DNA of 64,000 bases from Bacteriovoracaceae bacterium. GTDB taxonomy: Bacteria > Bdellovibrionota > Bacteriovoracia > Bacteriovoracales > Bacteriovoracaceae. Made by a program: the position numbers and the translations under genes. Numbering within the stretch: the stretch's first letter is position 1; every line of letters begins with the position of its first letter. Positions 35,804-43,469 of this stretch are shown here, in pieces. The notes beneath the pieces are model-generated. The model worked only from the letters and a program-made list of their open reading frames with translations. It was not told the origin of the DNA and made no database searches. The stretch is from contig JAIPEG010000003.1 of the NCBI GenBank assembly GCA_021737405.1, forward strand, positions 62,001 through 126,000, given 5' to 3'.

Positions 35804-36565
35804 ATGCTTATTGTTGTTTCCCCTGCGAAGAAATTAGATTTTGAAGTGCCCGCCCCGACGAAAAAATTTACTCAGCTAAAAGAGCTTGATAAATCAGAAG
35901 CCCTCATTAAAGAGCTTCGAAAGTGCGACGCAAAAAAGATCTCTTCACTGATGAAGCTAAGTGAAGACCTCACTGAGCTAAATATTCAAAGATATAAGAA
36001 CTTCAAAACTCCTTTTAATTTAAAAAACGCTAAGCAGGCGATGTTTGCCTTCAAAGGTGACACCTATGTAGGTCTCGACGCAGAGACCATGAATGAGAGC
36101 GATATAGACTACGCTCAGAATCATCTGCGCATTCTCTCTGGTCTCTATGGACTGGTATCCCCTCTTGATTTAGTTCAACCCTACCGCCTAGAGATGGGCA
36201 CAAGATTTCCATGCCTTGGCAGTAAGAATCTCTATGAATTTTGGGGAGAATCCATTACCGAAAAACTTGGAACACTTCTTAAAAATGAGAAAACCTTAGT
36301 TAACTTGGCCAGTAAGGAATACTTTAGTGCCATTCAATTTAAAAAGTTAAATGCTGACGTTATAACTCCGGCCTTTATGGAAAAAAAGGGCAATGACTTT
36401 AAGATGGTCAGCTTCTATGCCAAGAAGGCCCGTGGTATGATGTCTCGCTATATTATCAATAAACGCATTGAAGACCCCAAAGATCTCATTAAGTTCGACG
36501 TAGATGGATACAAGTACAATTTGGCCCTCTCTAAACCAAATGAACCGGTGTTTACTCGTAGCTAA
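35804..36565 (+). CDS. yaaA: peroxide-stress protein YaaA (UPF0246/DUF328)
   Basis: 253 residues, the normal family length. It starts with the diagnostic MLIVVSPAKKLDFEVP, then GDTYVGLDAETM, the block LRILSGLYGLVSPLDLVQPY, YEFWG, and ends KFDVDGYKYN near residue 235. In E. coli YaaA limits iron-driven damage under peroxide stress and binds DNA. Good Shine-Dalgarno (AAGGAG). The small membrane-protein gene starts inside its last 26 bp. Confidence 0.96.
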   Translation: MLIVVSPAKKLDFEVPAPTKKFTQLKELDKSEALIKELRKCDAKKISSLMKLSEDLTELNIQRYKNFKTPFNLKNAKQAMFAFKGDTYVGLDAETMNESDIDYAQNHLRILSGLYGLVSPLDLVQPYRLEMGTRFPCLGSKNLYEFWGESITEKLGTLLKNEKTLVNLASKEYFSAIQFKKLNADVITPAFMEKKGNDFKMVSFYAKKARGMMSRYIINKRIEDPKDLIKFDVDGYKYNLALSKPNEPVFTRS

Positions 36566-36950
36566 TCCAAGAACTCTCACTCTCCTTTCTCGCGATTTTT
36601 TGCCTTTTCTCTTTTGTGCGATTGGGTGCGGGGCCTGTTTTGTTCTTCAAAAATACCAAGACATGCCAAGCTTTCTCGCGTCTGCCCTTGTGGGATTCAT
36701 TGGAAGCTTTGTACCAAGCTCAACATTCTATGATTCAAAACGCTTAGTCGCGAGTGTCTACTGTGGAAGTTTCGCGTCGATGTGTTCTCTAAGCTACTTT
36801 TCTTCCCTTATAGATGTATTCCTTCTTTCTTTCATAACAGGTAGCTACTTCCTCCTTCTTGGCAATTACTTTAGAGGCTTTGGTGGAAAGCTGGGAAGCA
36901 TTGGGTTTATCTCCTCGCTCTCCTTTATTCTTCTAAAGGCCATTTTGTGA
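36540..36950 (+). CDS. small membrane protein, first of a related pair
   Basis: Start uncertain; ATG 36540 is taken because it opens a short basic N-terminus (MNRCLLVANPRTLTLLSRDF) before four hydrophobic segments. It overlaps the yaaA end by 26 bp, suggesting co-translation. The motif SVYCGSFASMCSLSYFSSL and the end FGGKLGSIGFISSLSFILL align with the next gene (FGATFVGMCS, then IGGALGLSAFASLLFVLL), so the two are paralogues. No family recognised. Confidence 0.7.
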   Translation: MNRCLLVANPRTLTLLSRDFLPFLFCAIGCGACFVLQKYQDMPSFLASALVGFIGSFVPSSTFYDSKRLVASVYCGSFASMCSLSYFSSLIDVFLLSFITGSYFLLLGNYFRGFGGKLGSIGFISSLSFILLKAIL

Positions 36951-37327
36951 ATCAGATCATTTGCCTAACATTCTCTTGGGTTACTTTTCTTCTCATAAAA
37001 AAGTCAGACATGACACCTACTCGTGTGTCGTCTCTTCTCACTCTCATAGGTATAAGTTGTCTCTATGGAATAAATCGCTTTTATGAATTAGATACGGCCT
37101 ATTTTTCTTCCCTTATCTTTGGGGCAACCTTTGTCGGTATGTGCTCCCACAAAGTAATTAAAGACTATCAAGTCATCATAAGCTCCCTAATCTACTCGAT
37201 GATTTATGTTTATCTTGCACCTCAATCCTTCGGTATAGGAGGAGCGCTAGGCCTTAGTGCCTTTGCCTCACTTTTATTTGTCTTGCTCATTTCTCAACTC
37301 TTTAAGGCATCGACTACTTTTAAATAA
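36947..37327 (+). CDS. small membrane protein, second of a related pair
   Basis: 126 residues; the GTG start overlaps the stop of the first gene (GTGA). About four helices (ICLTFSWVTFLLI, VSSLLTLIGISCLYGI, YFSSLIFGATFVGMCS, LGLSAFASLLFVLLI). Its similarity to the preceding protein suggests they form a heteromer after a duplication. A transporter or sensor is possible; the sequence gives no more. Confidence 0.72.
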   Translation: MNQIICLTFSWVTFLLIKKSDMTPTRVSSLLTLIGISCLYGINRFYELDTAYFSSLIFGATFVGMCSHKVIKDYQVIISSLIYSMIYVYLAPQSFGIGGALGLSAFASLLFVLLISQLFKASTTFK

Positions 37328-37455
37328 GGACAACTTCTTACTCTTTTTCGAGGCAATATTCTTGCTGAGGGAAAAATTGCCCATTTCCGTAAATAACTGA
37401 AATTACTGAGAGTCACTTTAAGGAAAGTTAACAAATAGTGAACAAAGAAACTATT

Positions 37456-37486
37456 ATTGTTAAGAAAAACAATTTATTGATAGAAT
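37456..37486 (+). promoter_or_regulatory. promoter with overlapping palindrome, candidate NhaR-like operator
   Basis: Perfect inverted repeat ATTGTT-AAGAAA-AACAAT at 37456-37473, of the T-N11-A type bound by LysR-family regulators. It overlaps a -35-like TTGTTA (37457-37462), which is 18 bp from TAGAAT (37481-37486). The antiporter ATG is at 37514 after GGGAGG. A LysR regulator gene overlaps the end of the antiporter gene, so it is the natural candidate to bind here. Confidence 0.5.
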
Positions 37487-37513
37487 GTCTTTTAACCTTT
37501 TGGGAGGGTCATT

Positions 37514-38671
37514 ATGAATGTGATTTCAAAAGACCTTGAATATATCTTTATTTTTCTGACCGTCCTTATTTTGCCCAAGATCCTCCTGCGCTTTAAGATA
37601 CCCACTGGAATTACAGCTCTCTTTATTGGAGTCATTTTTTCTTTCTTTGACCCAAACCTTCAATCAAGTGAACTTATTCGATTTCTTTCACAAATAGGCA
37701 TTACGTCCCTATTTCTCTTTGCGGGATTTGAGGTTGATTTAAAAGAGCTTAAAAGTGAGCGCTCCTATTTAACCAAATACCTAGCAAAATTCACCGTGGC
37801 CCTTGTCTTTATGGCCGGTGCCATAATATTCATCGCCGGCCCTGATATAAAATCGGGAGTTTTATTAACTCTTGGTCTAATGACCCCTTCAGCAGGTTTT
37901 ATTATTTCTTCACTAAGTGGAAAGAACTTACCTGAGGATCAAGAGTATTGGATTAAGTCAAAGGCCATCAGTAAAGAAATTCTCGCCATTGTCTACTTCT
38001 TCTTAGTTCTACAAATTGGTGAAAGCAATAATCTAATCCTTTCACTGGTCTTTGTTGGTTTTATGATATTCATCTTTCCAAAAATCTTTCTTCTCTTTTT
38101 TAAATTTATCTCCCCTCTCGCTCCACATTCAGAAATTCCTTTTCTCATTGCGATTGCTCTTGCAAGTGGTGTTGTAGCTAAGGAGATCGGTCTTTATTAC
38201 TTGATCGGTGCCTTTATCATAGGACTCACGGCCTCCATGCTAAAAGATGAAATCATTCCTAAAGAGCAAGAAGAGGAGGCCTTCTTTAATGGCCTATCCC
38301 AATTTTTCGTTCTCTTTCTTCCGTTCTACTTTTTCCAAACGGGTCTAAGTATCGACCTCTCATTATTCACCTTAAAGTCTTTCTTTATTGCTATCGTTTT
38401 TTTCGCTCTCATTACACCTGTGCGGATTTTTCTCATTAAAGAGGAACTCAAGCAAAGGAGCAAAGAGAAGAATTTTTTAAAAAATATCTCTGTTTCTCTA
38501 TTACCTACGCTAATTTTTGGTTTAGTCATATCTAAGATTCTCACTGAGAGGAGTGTACTTGATCCCGCTTATATTGGAGGTCTCGTGATTTACACCATTC
38601 TCTCAAGCTTGGTTCCAGTCTTTATGAATAACAGTCTTATTAAGAAGGAGAATCCAAATGCAGTGGATTAA
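37514..38671 (+). CDS. CPA2-type Na+(K+)/H+ antiporter
   Basis: 385 residues, almost entirely membrane helices (about 11-12). Recognisable stretches: FKIPTGITALFIGVIFSFFD, QIGITSLFLFAGFEVDLKEL, a GLMTPSAGFIISSLSG segment, and EIGLYYLIGAFIIGLTASML, all as in KefB/NapA-like cation:proton antiporters. No C-terminal TrkA-N domain, so it is not a Kef K+ channel. Its probable role is Na+ or pH homeostasis. Its end overlaps the regulator gene by 14 bp. Confidence 0.9.
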   Translation: MNVISKDLEYIFIFLTVLILPKILLRFKIPTGITALFIGVIFSFFDPNLQSSELIRFLSQIGITSLFLFAGFEVDLKELKSERSYLTKYLAKFTVALVFMAGAIIFIAGPDIKSGVLLTLGLMTPSAGFIISSLSGKNLPEDQEYWIKSKAISKEILAIVYFFLVLQIGESNNLILSLVFVGFMIFIFPKIFLLFFKFISPLAPHSEIPFLIAIALASGVVAKEIGLYYLIGAFIIGLTASMLKDEIIPKEQEEEAFFNGLSQFFVLFLPFYFFQTGLSIDLSLFTLKSFFIAIVFFALITPVRIFLIKEELKQRSKEKNFLKNISVSLLPTLIFGLVISKILTERSVLDPAYIGGLVIYTILSSLVPVFMNNSLIKKENPNAVD

Positions 38672-39536
38672 TTATCATCACATAATCTACTTTAAGGCCA
38701 TTGCAGAGAGTGAGAGTATATCTAAGGCGTCTGAGCTCCTAAAAGTAGGACAACCAGCACTCTCTATTCAGCTAAAAACACTGGAAGAAAGTATTGGAGT
38801 AAAGCTCTTTGACAGATCCGGTAGGAACCTGACCCTAACAAGGGAAGGGCACATGGCACTGGAGTATGCTAAAAAAATAGATGGCCTTGGCAAAGAAATG
38901 TTTCAGGTCTTACAAAATGAAACCCCTTTAAAACAATTGTCACTCCGCCTAGGGGCACTGGATTCTGTTCCAAAGTCCCTCATTTGCAGCCTGACTGACT
39001 TTGCTTATGAAAATACCGGCTGTCAATTTTCAATTAACGAAGGCGATTTAGAGTATCTTATGGCCCTTATAGAGGAGAGAAAAATTGATTTTGCTATCCT
39101 GGATTTTCCTTTAAAGTTATCTCAATCATCTGATCTAGAGTGCCACAAGATTTTTCGTGATCAAATTTGTGCTTTCTCATCCAAAAAATTTCAAAATATT
39201 CAAAAAGGCTTTCCGAAATCACTTGAAGGACAACCTTGTATTTTCCCTACCCACCATTCCAAACTTAGAGAGGACCTAGAGGCCTTCTTTTTTAGAAAAA
39301 AATTAACTCCAAGACTATTAGGAGAGACCCAAGATACTTCGGTTCAAAAATTACTTGCTTGTAAAGGTGACGGTATTGTCTTTCTTCCTGAATTTTCGAC
39401 GAAAGAACTTGTTAAGGAAAGAAAACTCATAAACTTAGGCACACTCCCAAGAGTATTCTCGGAGTATTTCCTCATTAGTAAAAAGAGAAAATTAAATCAT
39501 TTCCCTGTGGATTTACTTCAAAAATTTGAGGGATAA
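38658..39536 (+). CDS. LysR-family regulator, NhaR-like
   Basis: 292 residues. The N-terminus MQWINYHHIIYFKAIAESES, then SKASELLKVGQPALSIQLKT, closely follows NhaR (typically MxWLNYHHLYYFW...), with the winged helix and an effector-binding domain after it. E. coli NhaR activates nhaA in response to Na+. Here the gene overlaps the 3' end of a Na+/H+ antiporter gene, the same pairing with a different antiporter family. A terminator follows the stop. Confidence 0.9.
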   Translation: MQWINYHHIIYFKAIAESESISKASELLKVGQPALSIQLKTLEESIGVKLFDRSGRNLTLTREGHMALEYAKKIDGLGKEMFQVLQNETPLKQLSLRLGALDSVPKSLICSLTDFAYENTGCQFSINEGDLEYLMALIEERKIDFAILDFPLKLSQSSDLECHKIFRDQICAFSSKKFQNIQKGFPKSLEGQPCIFPTHHSKLREDLEAFFFRKKLTPRLLGETQDTSVQKLLACKGDGIVFLPEFSTKELVKERKLINLGTLPRVFSEYFLISKKRKLNHFPVDLLQKFEG

Positions 39537-39540
39537 ATAA

Positions 39541-39568
39541 GTGATGCCCACAATGAGGAGGGCATCAC
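39541..39568. terminator. bidirectional rho-independent terminator
   Basis: Perfect 9-bp stem GTGATGCCC/GGGCATCAC with a 10-bp loop, 4 bp after the NhaR-like stop. It is T/A-rich on both sides and also sits 8 bp from the end of the convergent DksA-like gene. Confidence 0.75.
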
Positions 39569-39575
39569 TCTTAAA

Positions 39576-39863
39576 TTAAGAAACTTTAGAAAAATCCTCT
39601 TCCTCGAGAGTATTAGAACGTGTCCATGGAATGGCGATCAGTCTTCTTTCATTGATGGGATCTCCTGTCCTTTGACAGTAACCAAAGGTCCCCTCTTTGA
39701 TTCTAATAAGCGCTAAATTGATTTCACTTAAGATAACCTGCTTTCTCTGTCGAATAAGATAGGATATCTCATTTGACGAAGGGGTCCGATTTAAAACTTC
39801 CTCATGCTCACTTTTAAGTTTTAATAGCTTTTCTCTACAATCATTAATTAAACTCTTTTTCAT
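39576..39863 (-). CDS. TraR/DksA-family protein with degenerate zinc finger
   Basis: 95 residues. A helical N-terminal half (LLKLKSEHEEVLNRTPSSNE, then RQRKQVILSEINLALIRIKE) is followed by a TraR/DksA C-terminal motif, GTFGYCQRTGDPINERRLIA. DksA-type proteins enter the RNA polymerase secondary channel and work with ppGpp. Here only one of the usual four zinc cysteines remains, and the acidic tip of the coiled coil (DxxDxA) is absent, so direct DksA activity is doubtful. Its ATG overlaps the stop of the HPF-like gene by 4 bp. Confidence 0.85.
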   Translation of the reverse strand: MKKSLINDCREKLLKLKSEHEEVLNRTPSSNEISYLIRQRKQVILSEINLALIRIKEGTFGYCQRTGDPINERRLIAIPWTRSNTLEEEDFSKVS

Positions 39864-40144
39864 AAGACCTCCAAATAATGAGAAAGACCAACGTTTCTTT
39901 TCTTGTCCTCTCCAGTTTTTCTAAGAATCTTTTTCATCAGCCTTCTCATCAAATTTTCCGTTGAACTTGAGACAGATGTAACAAAATAATTTTTATCATT
40001 TGATTTAGCGTTTAAACTGCCATAAAGATTGCCATCTTTTGATACTTTGACCTTTAGCTCAACTTTTCTAATCCAAGGTCTTTTTCTTTTAAATCTGACC
40101 TTTTGATTTTCCCAGAGAGATCTTAGAGTATCCTCTTTATGCAT
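39860..40144 (-). CDS. ribosome-associated HPF/RaiA-like protein (divergent)
   Basis: 94 residues, basic (VRFKRKRPWIRKVELKVKVS, then LMRRLMKKILRKTGEDKKR). The alternation of strand-like segments and a final basic helix fits the small HPF/RaiA fold that binds the 30S subunit and silences ribosomes. The match is by pattern, without a diagnostic motif, so it is tentative. The Shine-Dalgarno AGGAGG lies 4-5 bp before the ATG and overlaps the stop codon of the 24-codon gene upstream. Pairing with a DksA-like gene suggests a starvation or growth-arrest role. Confidence 0.6.
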   Translation of the reverse strand: MHKEDTLRSLWENQKVRFKRKRPWIRKVELKVKVSKDGNLYGSLNAKSNDKNYFVTSVSSSTENLMRRLMKKILRKTGEDKKRNVGLSHYLEVL

Positions 40145-40152
40145 ATATCCTC

Positions 40153-40227
40153 CTAAAGCAAAAATTGAGTGATTAAGTAGGCAACCAATGGTACGAATGA
40201 TAGGGTTGCTAATAAAAATTCATTCAC
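40153..40227 (-). CDS. 24-residue hydrophobic small protein upstream of the HPF-like gene
   Basis: GTG start preceded by a strong GGAGG 5 bp upstream. The product is a single hydrophobic helix (MNEFLLATLSFVPLVAYLIT, then QFLL). The stop TAG is the first part of the AGGAGG Shine-Dalgarno of the next gene, so translation of the two is linked. It may be a genuine small membrane protein or a leader peptide. Confidence 0.55.
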   Translation of the reverse strand: MNEFLLATLSFVPLVAYLITQFLL

Positions 40228-40481
40228 TAAAACCTCCAGTTTCTATTTTGAATACATTTACAAGATAGCAGCGACTAAGATTTTAATAAAATGCATAAAA
40301 TCGAGGCCATACATTGAATTTATCAATGAAAGAATAGTAGAACAGTCCGTTATTATCCAAAATCTAATTCAATTTATTTAAAGGTCTTAGGCACTATTCT
40401 TTGCCTTAAAAGAATGTTGAAAATTATGAAACTATAGGTTTAAAATCAACAAACCACTTTTTCATTAACTTTTGGGACGCC

Positions 40482-41345
40482 ATGAACCTATTTAAATACA
40501 AAGAAGATAGACTTCCAATCTTCATCATAAGTACTTTCTTCGTCATCGATCTCATTTATTACTTTAACGTCGATAATCTCTTTTATTTAACTTTGTGGTG
40601 TCTTTTAGGAATTGTGATTAAAGGCATCACGGCCGCGTGGAATCATAATCATCAGCACTGCAATACTTTTAAATATCCCTTTCTTAATAGGCTTATTGAA
40701 ATCGTTTATGGCATGCACACTGGAGTTTGTGGTTATACTTGGGTCCTTCATCACAATATTGGTCATCACTCAAATTATCTTGATCAATCTAAAGATGAAT
40801 CTCATTGGAAAAATTCAAAGGGTGAGCGAATGATCAGACTTCGCTACTCTTTTGAAATCTTCATCACGAGTTATTATCGATGTTTTATTGTTGGGCTAAA
40901 GCATCCAAGGATTCTTAAAAAGTTTTTAGGAATGGTTTCTATTACGTTGGCGATAATGGTCACCCTCACCTACTACAGACCCATCCCGGCACTCATCATC
41001 CTGTGGATTCCAGCAGTACTATCTCTTCTCATTACGGCCGATTCAACCTATTGGCACCACAGTGGTCTTGATACCAGTGATCCAATGGCGGCCTCTCGAA
41101 ATTCTCTAAGTTCAATTTGTTTTAATAAGTTAACCGGAAATTTTGGCTACCACACCGCCCACCACTATAAGGGAGGTCTTCACTGGACAAAGCTTCCCGC
41201 CCTTCATGAGAAAATTAAACACAAAATTCCAAAAGAGTGCTACTTACCGCCAACACCTTTTTTTGCGACATTAGATTACTTGATAAGAGGCTATCGCTCT
41301 CTTTTGTCTCTTCCTGAGGCCAATCTTGCTCACGAATTAGACTAG
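40482..41345 (+). CDS. membrane fatty-acid desaturase
   Basis: 287 residues with several membrane helices and the three histidine boxes of membrane di-iron desaturases: HNHQH, HHNIGHH and HTAHH. These bind two irons and introduce double bonds in acyl chains using oxygen. No electron-donor domain is fused, so an external ferredoxin or cytochrome b5 equivalent is needed. It would adjust membrane fluidity. Acyl position and donor cannot be inferred. Stand-alone gene. Confidence 0.92.
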   Translation: MNLFKYKEDRLPIFIISTFFVIDLIYYFNVDNLFYLTLWCLLGIVIKGITAAWNHNHQHCNTFKYPFLNRLIEIVYGMHTGVCGYTWVLHHNIGHHSNYLDQSKDESHWKNSKGERMIRLRYSFEIFITSYYRCFIVGLKHPRILKKFLGMVSITLAIMVTLTYYRPIPALIILWIPAVLSLLITADSTYWHHSGLDTSDPMAASRNSLSSICFNKLTGNFGYHTAHHYKGGLHWTKLPALHEKIKHKIPKECYLPPTPFFATLDYLIRGYRSLLSLPEANLAHELD

Positions 41346-41348
41346 ATC

Positions 41349-41371
41349 GGCCGTCGTCATATTTGACGGTC
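41349..41371 (+). terminator. possible terminator hairpin after the desaturase gene
   Basis: Stem GGCCGTC/GACGGTC (7 bp, one G-T pair) with a 9-bp loop, right after the stop codon. There is no T-run, so function as an intrinsic terminator is uncertain. Confidence 0.35.
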
Positions 41372-41454
41372 GCTGAAAGAATTACAAATCTATCCTAAGA
41401 AAGGCCTTAATCATCTAATATCCCTCTAGTATAAAAACGGACAAGAGAGAGAAG

Positions 41455-42471
41455 ATGCTAAAGACTATGGCCCTCATTTTACTAGCGACGACTAGTGCTA
41501 GTGGAAACTCTGTCTTTGATCACATTTCTGCAAATAAACTTCAAATTTCCAGTTCCCGTTGCCAAAATACCTCCTATTTGGACAATAAAGACCATTTTGA
41601 GAGCGTTATAAACTCGGTAAAAGAAAGAGATCAATTGAAGACCGCTTCCATTGGAGGACTTCTCGTTGAAGAAGAGTCAGTCAAGTTAACGGCCGCCTAC
41701 CGCTATCTGACAAGTCACTTAGATTATAAGCTTAGACCCGCAAAAGATATCGACTACTGGCACCTCTTTAAGGATGGCCAGTGTAAAGACGTCGTCTGTG
41801 CGGCCAAAGAAGTTTTTGGACCCGAGACAGGTTCCTTTTATATGGGCCTTCTTCTTGAGACAGGCCTTAATCTGTCCGCTCTTGGCTACTCGTTATTAAA
41901 ACCGCCTATTTTTCAAGGAGAAACCGAAGCAAGCGCTAATACGATCGCTGATTTTAATGGCCTTTATAGAGTAAGGGCCTGGCAAGAAGAAGAATTACAG
42001 GGCTATCTAGAGGGTATTTATTCTCTTCCATCCTCACTTTATCCCCTTCCACCTACGAGGTTGGCCCAATCCACTCATGAACATAGAAGAGGCCCGCAGG
42101 TCCACTCTAACGCGACAATAATCATGTATCCAGCGATGCTAGAGCTTGAAAAGGAATATCAAAAATACACAATGGTTCATGAAATCGGCCACGTCATTGC
42201 TAGTCACTTTGGTCTAGACACTAACCCGTTATGGTTTGAGATTTCTTGGCAAATTGATAGAGAAAGAAACCAGGTTCTTAGAAAGAATGAAACAAGCTTT
42301 GTGAGTGCTTATGCCCGACAAGACATCTTTGAGGATTTCGCGGAGTCCTTTGCGGCCTTTCGCTTTAATCCCAAATCTTTACTGGCCCATTCTCCAGAAA
42401 AGTTTAATTTTATTAAAGAAAGAGTTTTCAAAGGTCAGGACTATCTTTCAGAAAGTGAATGCCCACAGTAA
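41455..42471 (+). CDS. exported zinc metalloprotease-like protein (HExxH)
   Basis: 338 residues with a signal peptide (MLKTMALILLATTSASG). The zincin motif HEIGH in YTMVHEIGHVIASHFG is followed about 50 residues later by EDFAESFAAF, which places a Glu as a likely third zinc ligand (gluzincin type, as in ATLF-like toxin domains). A Trp-rich strand (NPLWFEISWQI) lies between. It would act as a secreted protease. The first 220 residues match nothing I know. It opens a series of genes for exported hydrolases up to 49065. Confidence 0.82.
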   Translation: MLKTMALILLATTSASGNSVFDHISANKLQISSSRCQNTSYLDNKDHFESVINSVKERDQLKTASIGGLLVEEESVKLTAAYRYLTSHLDYKLRPAKDIDYWHLFKDGQCKDVVCAAKEVFGPETGSFYMGLLLETGLNLSALGYSLLKPPIFQGETEASANTIADFNGLYRVRAWQEEELQGYLEGIYSLPSSLYPLPPTRLAQSTHEHRRGPQVHSNATIIMYPAMLELEKEYQKYTMVHEIGHVIASHFGLDTNPLWFEISWQIDRERNQVLRKNETSFVSAYARQDIFEDFAESFAAFRFNPKSLLAHSPEKFNFIKERVFKGQDYLSESECPQ

Positions 42472-42489
42472 AGTAACAAAATAAAGGGA

Positions 42490-42843
42490 CTAAAATAAAC
42501 CCATGGCCCGAGCTTGCTCCATGAGCTTTTCTCTCTCTTCCTCAGACATGTTTGCGACCTGTTCTTGAAGCTTGCGCATTTCCTCAGGTCCCATGTCGCT
42601 CATCATCTGCTGAGCTTTTTCAAACCCCGCAGGCCCAAGATTGGGGAGAGCGCTTTTAAAAATGATTTTATCTAGTGTTTTTTCGTGGTCAATACCTTGA
42701 ACTTTTAGATCTTCTAGGATGGTGTTGAGATTTTCGCCCTTGCTATCTGCAACTTCGTACATCTTTTCCAGAGGAAGAGAGACTTTCTTCGCGGGGAAAC
42801 CATTACTTTTAATATTACTCAAAATTTGTTCTTTTAGACTCAT
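42490..42843 (-). CDS. small cytoplasmic protein of unknown function
   Basis: About 117 residues from ATG 42843 (an ATG 3 codons upstream is also possible). No signal peptide; charged and helical, with a Met-rich acidic end (KAQQMMSDMGPEEMRKLQEQ, then MSEEEREKLMEQARAMG). I do not recognise a family, though the end recalls coiled chaperone or adaptor tails. Encoded between two unrelated genes. Confidence 0.7.
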   Translation of the reverse strand: MSLKEQILSNIKSNGFPAKKVSLPLEKMYEVADSKGENLNTILEDLKVQGIDHEKTLDKIIFKSALPNLGPAGFEKAQQMMSDMGPEEMRKLQEQVANMSEEEREKLMEQARAMGLF

Positions 42844-42899
42844 AGTTTGCATTCTCTCGAATCAGATAAAAAAAGTCAAAATATAGGATAAAGAAATGA

Positions 42900-43292
42900 T
42901 TAAATTAAACTTGTTACCACATCAATTAAATCGTCTTTTGAAAACGGTTTTTTAAGGGCCTTAGAAGCACCTCGCTCTAAGGCGAGATCCATTAAGAAAT
43001 TCGCCGACATATTATTACTTTGAGATGGTCCACCGCTAGAGCAGATAATGATTTTTGTATCGGCATAGAAGCCTGCTAGATGCTGAATAAATTCGACACC
43101 ATTCATCTCTGGCATAATGACGTCACTAATAATTAAATCAAAGGGAGCTTGATCCCTTAAGACCTCAAGACCTTTAATGGCACAATCAACACAGACAGAT
43201 TCGACTCCAAGGTCCAATAAATAAAGCACCATGAGGTTTCTAATATCCTCATCATCATCAACGATGAGGATGCGCTTTTTCAAATCTGTCAT
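42900..43292 (-). CDS. stand-alone CheY-like response regulator receiver
   Basis: Start taken at ATG 43292 (MTDLKKRILIVDDDEDIR); an in-frame ATG at 43343 would add 17 residues that do not belong to a receiver fold. Acidic pocket Asp12-Asp13, phosphorylated Asp57 (LIISDVIMPEMNG), conserved lysine in ALKKPFSKDD. A single domain without output. No kinase in the neighbourhood. It is the second such receiver in the window, and not close to the first in sequence. Confidence 0.88.
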   Translation of the reverse strand: MTDLKKRILIVDDDEDIRNLMVLYLLDLGVESVCVDCAIKGLEVLRDQAPFDLIISDVIMPEMNGVEFIQHLAGFYADTKIIICSSGGPSQSNNMSANFLMDLALERGASKALKKPFSKDDLIDVVTSLI

Positions 43293-43469
43293 ACTAATAG
43301 GATAAGGCCTATTACAATTTGCGCCTAGAAAATTCATATGCACTGCCTAGAAAAGGAGGCACCTTTTTATATGAATTTGGGGATCTCTCTGACCTAAGTC
43401 CCTAGATTTGGTAGGGGATCACTTTATACTCTAGGGAAAATATCAACATCAATCTAAGATAATTTCACC

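Noticed and set aside
36540-37327. Assignment of the two small membrane proteins as a split threonine/serine exporter (ThrE)
   Set aside because: Size and pairing fit, but the ThrE motifs I would expect (a PG-containing loop before a helix) are not present.
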